NCBI GenBank assembly: GCA_964609385.1 | Contig: CAZSSM010000143.1 | Span: 1 to 11,319, forward strand | Direction: 5' to 3' | Length of the DNA stretch: 11,319 nt | DNA from: CAZSSM01 sp964609385 | GTDB lineage: Bacteria > Planctomycetota > Planctomycetia > Isosphaerales > Isosphaeraceae | In this document: positions 6,725-11,319 of the stretch, piece after piece | How the letters are laid out: each line of letters begins with the position of its first letter | How positions within the stretch are numbered: position 1 is the first letter of the stretch | The notes under the pieces: model-generated | The model's input: only the letters and a program-made list of their open reading frames with translations | Told to the model about the DNA's origin: nothing | The model's database searches: none | Translations under genes and position numbers: made by a program

Positions 6725-7193
6725 CATCAGATGACCTCGGATGGTTCCACATCGCCTGATTTGACAGCATCCCTTGCGTTGTGGGCGGGCACCCCGATCG
6801 ACCGATCGTCATGAACCGTCGACCAACGGCGTCCGATCCGCCCGAGGATTCCCGTCGAAATCGGCTAAGTCCAGATCGTGTGTCGGTTTCTTCAGCGTTT
6901 GGCACGCCGATCGTGTCTCAATGACGATGGGGATTCGTCTCAGGGCCGCCGCGTGGTTGAGAACCGCACTCGATCGGTTGGCCTCAATGCTGCTCCGAGA
7001 CGCTCCCGTCGCGAGCCGAGTCCCAGTTCCGATCGTGAGTTTGGGATGGGGATCGAGCGGCGCTTGGAGTAGAATTGATTCGGCGTCGGGTCTCGCGAAT
7101 TCGAGCATTCTGCATGGATCGGGTCGATCCCCGTCCGGATCGCGGGCGATCGGCTACCGTGATCGCATACGTGGGGGCGGGAATTCATCGATC
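6725..7193 (+). other. 469-bp stretch without a gene, leader region of sucA
   Basis: I see no recognisable gene here. The sucA frame remains open back to a TTG at 6774, but the predicted residues are Ser/Arg/Gly-rich with no family similarity. The in-frame ATG at 6921 also lacks a ribosome binding site. A consensus TTGACA stands at 6761-6766 but has no AT-rich -10 at a proper distance. The stretch holds about six copies of CGATCG and a small perfect inverted repeat at 7116-7130 (GGATCG-GGT-CGATCC). It probably holds the sucA promoter and leader, which I cannot place. Confidence 0.5.
7116..7130. repeat. Short inverted repeat in the sucA leader
   Basis: GGATCG and CGATCC form 6-bp arms around a 3-nt spacer, about 64 nt upstream of the preferred sucA start. 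It could be a regulator half-site pair or a small RNA hairpin. Because GATC-containing words are abundant throughout this window, a chance origin is quite possible. Confidence 0.25.
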
Positions 7194-10076
7194 ATGAATC
7201 GCGATAATCTTAATCAAATTGAAGAACTTTACGCGCGTTGGAAGGCGAATCCGGAGTCGATCGATCAGTCATGGCAGTACTACTTCGCGGGCTTCGAGAT
7301 GGCCGACTCTGGCAGGACGCCGAAGGCGGTCGCCCAGGTCCCGAGCACCCCGCCGAAGCCGTCCTCAGCGGTCGGCGCCGACTCGGCCCGTGCCGGTGGT
7401 GATGCTCAACTCCAAGCCAGCGTCACCCGGCTGGTCGACGCCTACCGCGAGATCGGTCACATGCTAGCCCAGACCGATCCGCTGAAACTCATCGAGGCCC
7501 CGCCGGAATCCGAGGCCCTGAGCCCGGAGGCCTTCGGGCTGGGCGACTCGGACCTGGAGACGACCTTCTACAGCGACCTCTTCGACCCGCCGGCGTGCAT
7601 GCTCCGCGAGCTGATCGCCGCGCTCCGCGAGACCTACTGCGGTAGCATCGGGGTCGAATTCATGCACATCCGCAACCTGAAGATCCGCGAGTGGCTCCTG
7701 CAACGCATGGAGCCGAACCGCAACCGTCCCCAGTTCGACCTCCGTCGACGACGGCGGATCCTGCTCCGGCTCAACGCCGCCACGCTCTTCGAGAACTACC
7801 TGCATATCAACTACAAAGGGCAGAAGCGGTTCAGCCTCGAAGGGGGCGAGACCCTAATCCCCTTGCTCGATGCGATCATCGATCGCGCCGCCGGACATCA
7901 GGTCCGCGACGTCGTGCTCGGCATGCCGCACCGCGGGCGGCTCAATGTCCTAGTCAACATCCTCAACAAGCCCTACAGCATGGTCTTCCATGAGTTCGAG
8001 GGCAATATGCCGCCCGAGACCGTCGCGGGCGACGGCGACGTCAAGTATCACCTGGGCTTCTCCGGCGACTATATCTCGGCCGACAACCGTAAGGTCCACC
8101 TCTCGTTGACGGCCAACCCCAGCCACCTCGAGGCGGTCAACCCCGTCGTCGAGGGGCGGATGCGTGCCAAACAGCGCCCCTATCGCGATCAGCGACAGCT
8201 CGGCCTGCCGATCCTGATCCACGGCGACGCCGCCTTCTCCGGTCAGGGCATCGTCAGCGAGACCCTCAACCTCTCGCAACTGCCCGGTTATCGGACCGGT
8301 GGCAGCATCCACGTCGTCGTTAACAACCAGATCGGCTTCACCACCTCGCCCAGCGATGCGCGCAGCTCCCGATACTGCACCGACGTGGCCAAGATGATCG
8401 ACATCCCGATCTTCCACGTCAACGCCGACGACCCCGAGGCGGTCGTCTACGTCGCCGAACTGGCCTTGGATTTCCGCCAAGAGTTCGGTCGTGACGTGGT
8501 CATCGACATGGTCTGCTTCCGGCGCCATGGTCACAACGAAGGCGACGAGCCGCGATTTACCCAGCCCCGGATGTATCAGGTCATCGATCACCTCAAGCCG
8601 ATCCGCGATCGATATACCGAATCGCTCATCGCTTCAGGTGATCTGAATCAGGAAGAGGCCGATACGATCGCCGAGACCTTCAGCGACAAGATGAAGGCGA
8701 TCCATAAAGAGGTCAAGCAAGGGCGACACAGGCCCGACCCCGCGCCCGGATTCACCGGACGCTGGGCGGAACTCAAGGCCGAATACTCCTTCGAACCAGT
8801 TCCGACCGGCGTCGACGCCGAGACGCTCGGCCGGATCGTCAAAGCCTTGACCGATGTGCCCGACGGGTTCCAACTGCATCGGACGATCGCCAAGCAGGTC
8901 GACGATCGCAGCAAGATCTTCCGCAACGGCGGACCGTTCAATTGGGCCTATGCTGAGGCCTTGGCCTTCGGCAGCTTGATGCTGGAGGGCCACGGGATTC
9001 GGATCAGCGGCCAGGACAGCCGTCGCGGGACCTTCAGTCAGCGGCACGCCATGTGGGTCGATACCCAGACCGGTCAGCCGCACTACCCGCTCCGCCACCT
9101 CGGCGATGATCAGGCCAACTTCTGCGCCTACGATAGCACGCTCAGTGAGGCCGCCGTGCTCGGCTTCGACTACGGCTACTCCATGGACTCACCCACCATG
9201 CTCGTCATGTGGGAAGCCCAGTTCGGCGACTTCTGTAACGGCGCGCAGGTAATCATCGATCAGTTCATCGCCTCCGGCCAGTCGAAGTGGAACCGCTGCA
9301 GCGGCTTGGTCTTGCTGCTACCCCACGGCTACGAAGGTCAAGGGCCCGAGCACTCCAGCGCCCGCATGGAACGCTTCCTTCAACTCCACGCCGAGGACAA
9401 CATCGAGGTCGTCAACGCCTCCAGCCCGGCCCAGTACTTCCACCTGCTCCGTCGTCAGGTCAAGCGCGATTTCCGGCGCCCGTTGATCGTCATGACGCCC
9501 AAGAGCCTGCTCCGTGACAAGCTGGCCGTCTCGCAGCTCGACGAACTCACCAAAGGCCACTTCCAGACCGTCATGGACGACGATACCGTCGATCCGAGCC
9601 GGGTCCGACGGGTCCTGCTCTGCTCCGGCAAGGTCTACTACGACCTGCTGAAGCACCGGAACGAACAAGGCATCGACCATGTGGCCCTGATCCGTCTGGA
9701 ACAAGTCTCCCCGTGGCCCGCCGACGCCCTCAAGGCTGTCCTGGATCGCTACGATCAGGCCGAGGACTGGGTCTGGGTCCAGGAGGAGTCGCAGAACAGC
9801 GGCGCCTGGAGCTTCGTCGAACCCCGACTGGCCGAACTCAGCGATCGTCGGTTCCGCTACGTCGGTCGCGACGCCAGCGCTAGCCCGGCCACTGGCTCTA
9901 AGAAGATCCACGACCTCGAGCAGACCCAGTTGGTCACCGAGGCCGTCGGCGGTGTGCCCACCCGCGCGATCCTCGTCCACATCGACTCCTTGGCCCACGT
10001 CAACGGGAACGGTCACTCGGTCGCCGCCGCTTCGGGTGGTCCGAGCCCGGCCGGTGAGGCCGGCGCCGCCAAGTAA
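7194..10076 (+). CDS. sucA: 2-oxoglutarate dehydrogenase E1 component
   Basis: SucA is the thiamine diphosphate enzyme that decarboxylates 2-oxoglutarate and passes the succinyl group to the E2 lipoyl arm in the TCA cycle. From the ATG at 7194 it is 960 aa (E. coli 933). The N-terminal helix IEELYARWKANPESIDQSW is the E1o-specific segment that contacts E2. Core motifs are GMPHRGRLN (243-251), LTANPSHLEAVNP (305-317), HGDAAFSGQG (343-352) with NNQIGF (377-382) for ThDP/Mg binding, GQDSRRGTFSQRHA, and LPHGYEGQGPEHSSAR (709-724). The C-terminus ends in a Gly/Ala/Ser tail of about 25 residues. The frame is open 140 codons further upstream, but I chose 7194 because family similarity begins there and codons 2-13 are strikingly AT-rich, as translation starts often are. 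The ribosome binding site is weak (GGCGGGA about 12 nt upstream). sucB follows 207 bp later on the same strand. Confidence 0.96.
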   Translation: MNRDNLNQIEELYARWKANPESIDQSWQYYFAGFEMADSGRTPKAVAQVPSTPPKPSSAVGADSARAGGDAQLQASVTRLVDAYREIGHMLAQTDPLKLIEAPPESEALSPEAFGLGDSDLETTFYSDLFDPPACMLRELIAALRETYCGSIGVEFMHIRNLKIREWLLQRMEPNRNRPQFDLRRRRRILLRLNAATLFENYLHINYKGQKRFSLEGGETLIPLLDAIIDRAAGHQVRDVVLGMPHRGRLNVLVNILNKPYSMVFHEFEGNMPPETVAGDGDVKYHLGFSGDYISADNRKVHLSLTANPSHLEAVNPVVEGRMRAKQRPYRDQRQLGLPILIHGDAAFSGQGIVSETLNLSQLPGYRTGGSIHVVVNNQIGFTTSPSDARSSRYCTDVAKMIDIPIFHVNADDPEAVVYVAELALDFRQEFGRDVVIDMVCFRRHGHNEGDEPRFTQPRMYQVIDHLKPIRDRYTESLIASGDLNQEEADTIAETFSDKMKAIHKEVKQGRHRPDPAPGFTGRWAELKAEYSFEPVPTGVDAETLGRIVKALTDVPDGFQLHRTIAKQVDDRSKIFRNGGPFNWAYAEALAFGSLMLEGHGIRISGQDSRRGTFSQRHAMWVDTQTGQPHYPLRHLGDDQANFCAYDSTLSEAAVLGFDYGYSMDSPTMLVMWEAQFGDFCNGAQVIIDQFIASGQSKWNRCSGLVLLLPHGYEGQGPEHSSARMERFLQLHAEDNIEVVNASSPAQYFHLLRRQVKRDFRRPLIVMTPKSLLRDKLAVSQLDELTKGHFQTVMDDDTVDPSRVRRVLLCSGKVYYDLLKHRNEQGIDHVALIRLEQVSPWPADALKAVLDRYDQAEDWVWVQEESQNSGAWSFVEPRLAELSDRRFRYVGRDASASPATGSKKIHDLEQTQLVTEAVGGVPTRAILVHIDSLAHVNGNGHSVAAASGGPSPAGEAGAAK

Positions 10077-10283
10077 GGGCCGGTTTCCCTGAGCCCTCGG
10101 GTCGATCGCACTCGCCGATGCTCGGTCAGTCTGGCCGGTCTCGGCGGTCTTCATTCGGCCGACCGGACCATTTCATTTCTCCGGCCGGCCGCGCTGTCTG
10201 CTCAAGGGCCGCACCCACCTCTTGTGTTCCCCCATCCCGAAATCCCCAAAACATCCACGCTTAGCCCCAAAGAGTTATGACCC
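10077..10283 (+). other. sucA-sucB intergenic spacer
   Basis: This 207-bp spacer is long for a sucAB operon. I found no intrinsic terminator and no good promoter pair. CCGGTC and GACCGG near 10130-10165 could pair across about 20 nt, but the stem is weak and lacks a T tract. An ATG at 10277 is out of frame with sucB. AAGAG at about 10270-10274 is the only ribosome binding site candidate, 9 nt before the sucB start. Co-transcription with sucA is likely but not shown. Confidence 0.4.
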
Positions 10284-11319
10284 ATGGCCACTGAACCGAT
10301 CCTCGTCCCCGAAGTCGGCGAGTCGGTCACCGAAGGGACCCTGTCCCAATGGTTCAAACAGACCGGAGACTACGTCGACGAGGGCGAACCGCTCTACGAA
10401 CTGGACACCGATAAGACGAGCCAGCCGGTCGAGGCGATCGTCGCGGGCGTCCTGACGATCGAAGTCGAGGAGGGCGCCACCGTCGAGATCGGCACCCGAA
10501 TCGGCTCCATCGACACCGAGGCTCAAGCCCAAGCTCCGGCAGCCTCCGCCGCCTCGTCCTCGACGGCCGCTGCAGCCGCCGTTCGCTCGGCGGCCACTGC
10601 AGCCGCCGTTCGCTCGGCGGCCACCTCGGCCTCCACGCCCGTCGCCGGAGATAGCCACGCGCCCGCCTCGCCGTCAGCACAACGGATCGCCGCCGAGTCG
10701 GGCGTCGATCTCCAAGCCGTTCCCGGGTCCGGACGTGGCGGGCGGATTATCAAGGAAGACGTCCTCGCCGCCTCGACCACCGCGAAGGCGCCGGCCGCCC
10801 CACCCCCATCGTCGCGCCCGGTCGCGCCCACAACACCTCCCCCGATCGGTCCGGCCTCGACCCCCGAACCCGACAACGGCCAGCCGCGACTGACGCGCAC
10901 CCGGATGACCGGCATCCGCAAGCAGATCGCCAAGCGACTCGTCGAGGTCCAGCAGACCGCCGCCATCCTGACGACCTTTAACGAGGTCGATATGAAGCAG
11001 GTCATGGACGTCCGGAGCCGCTACAAAGAGATGTTCAAAGAGAAGCACGAGGTCGGGCTCGGCTTCATGTCGTTCTTCGTCAAGGCGGTCATCGAGGGGC
11101 TCCGGACCTTCCCGGCGATCAACGGCCGGATCGAGGGCGAGGAGATGCTCACCTTCCACGACCACCACGTCGGCGTGGCCGTCAGCACCGAGCGCGGCCT
11201 GATGGTCCCGGTGATCCGACACGCCGACCGGCTCAGCTTCGCCGGAATCGAGCGGGCTATCGTCGGGTTCGCCAAGAAGGCCCGCGAGGGGGCCATCTCC
11301 GTTGGCGGCCTCCCAGGCG
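10284..11319 (+). CDS. sucB: 2-oxoglutarate dehydrogenase E2 (dihydrolipoyl succinyltransferase), 3' end outside window
   Basis: SucB carries the lipoyl arm and forms the core of the 2-oxoglutarate dehydrogenase complex, moving succinyl groups to CoA. About 345 residues are visible, with no stop before the window edge. A single lipoyl domain (about 1-78) starts with VPEVGESVTEGTL and carries the lipoyl lysine in ELDTDKTSQ (Lys44). A long Ala/Ser/Pro-rich linker follows, holding a 27-bp tandem repeat at 10570-10623. The peripheral subunit-binding domain is SPSAQRIAAESGVDL to GRGGRIIKEDVLA (about 129-163). A second Pro-rich linker leads to the acyltransferase domain from about 203 (RTRMTGIRKQIAKRL, VGLGFMSFFVKAV, VGVAVSTERGLMVPVIR). 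The ITNGG block and the catalytic HHxxxDG motif lie beyond the edge. The VPEVGESVTEG motif and the adjacent sucA favour an E2 for 2-oxoglutarate rather than pyruvate. Confidence 0.95.
   Translation, partial: MATEPILVPEVGESVTEGTLSQWFKQTGDYVDEGEPLYELDTDKTSQPVEAIVAGVLTIEVEEGATVEIGTRIGSIDTEAQAQAPAASAASSSTAAAAAVRSAATAAAVRSAATSASTPVAGDSHAPASPSAQRIAAESGVDLQAVPGSGRGGRIIKEDVLAASTTAKAPAAPPPSSRPVAPTTPPPIGPASTPEPDNGQPRLTRTRMTGIRKQIAKRLVEVQQTAAILTTFNEVDMKQVMDVRSRYKEMFKEKHEVGLGFMSFFVKAVIEGLRTFPAINGRIEGEEMLTFHDHHVGVAVSTERGLMVPVIRHADRLSFAGIERAIVGFAKKAREGAISVGGLPG
10570..10623 (+). repeat. Perfect 27-bp tandem repeat (two copies) in the sucB linker
   Basis: Bases 10570-10596 are repeated exactly at 10597-10623, with no spacer. 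Each unit encodes nine residues (AAAVRSAAT), so the frame is kept and the Ala-rich linker is lengthened. Each unit also contains an inverted repeat, GCCGCCG-TTCGCT-CGGCGGC, able to form a 7-bp hairpin. Exact identity in both copies, including third codon positions, points to a recent duplication by slippage. Confidence 0.95.

Noticed and set aside
6761..6766. Perfect TTGACA box downstream of the lipoate ligase-like gene
   Set aside because: The sequence 16-18 nt downstream is GGCGGG-like and cannot serve as a -10. The box alone is not enough to call a promoter.
6774..7193. N-terminal extension of SucA by 140 residues
   Set aside because: The residues are low-complexity Ser/Arg/Gly without family similarity, while E1 homology begins right after the ATG at 7194.
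7950..8591. Antisense frame of 213 codons within sucA
   Set aside because: It is a mirror of conserved sucA coding sequence, has no ribosome binding site, and has no motif of its own.
10570..10623. CRISPR-like repeat
   Set aside because: There are only two units, directly adjacent with no spacers, inside the sucB reading frame. It is a tandem duplication, not an array.

Overview
The window is high-GC bacterial chromosome carrying seven protein genes and one partial tRNA gene. Nothing in it looks mobile: there is no insertion sequence, integrase, phage gene or CRISPR array. The gene set (a large DsbD with a C-terminal CXXC thioredoxin domain, a class II-type c cytochrome, a stand-alone lipoate ligase-like protein beside 2-oxoglutarate dehydrogenase, and several genes with weak Shine-Dalgarno sequences) suggests a Gram-negative aerobe. 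My best guess is Planctomycetota, perhaps Isosphaeraceae. This is an inference from protein style and composition, not from a search.

Layout, left to right. The left edge holds the 5' part of a minus-strand tRNA-Ser(CGA), followed (reading upstream) by tadA on the same strand. A roughly 240-280 bp spacer separates tadA from the divergent dsbD (plus strand), which ends in a strong intrinsic terminator. purM (minus) converges on that terminator. A 215 bp spacer with a plausible sigma70-type promoter separates purM from the divergent gene for a small periplasmic c-type cytochrome (plus). Next, all on the plus strand, come a lipoate-protein ligase family gene, a 469 bp non-coding stretch, sucA (E1 of 2-oxoglutarate dehydrogenase), a 207 bp spacer and sucB (E2), which runs off the right edge before its catalytic His motif.

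Functional links. The lipoate ligase-like protein, SucA and SucB fit together, because the E2 lipoyl lysine (Lys44) must be lipoylated before E1 can transfer succinyl groups to it. DsbD passes cytoplasmic reducing power to the periplasm, a step that c-type cytochrome maturation often needs, and a c-type cytochrome gene lies about 1.4 kb away. tadA, purM and the tRNA are ordinary housekeeping genes.

I did not find a clearly new system. The points most worth checking are the tandem duplication of the DsbD N-terminal domain, a perfect 27-bp tandem hairpin repeat in the sucB linker, the absence of a transferase-type cysteine in the lipoate ligase-like protein, and a strong excess of the palindrome CGATCG across the window.
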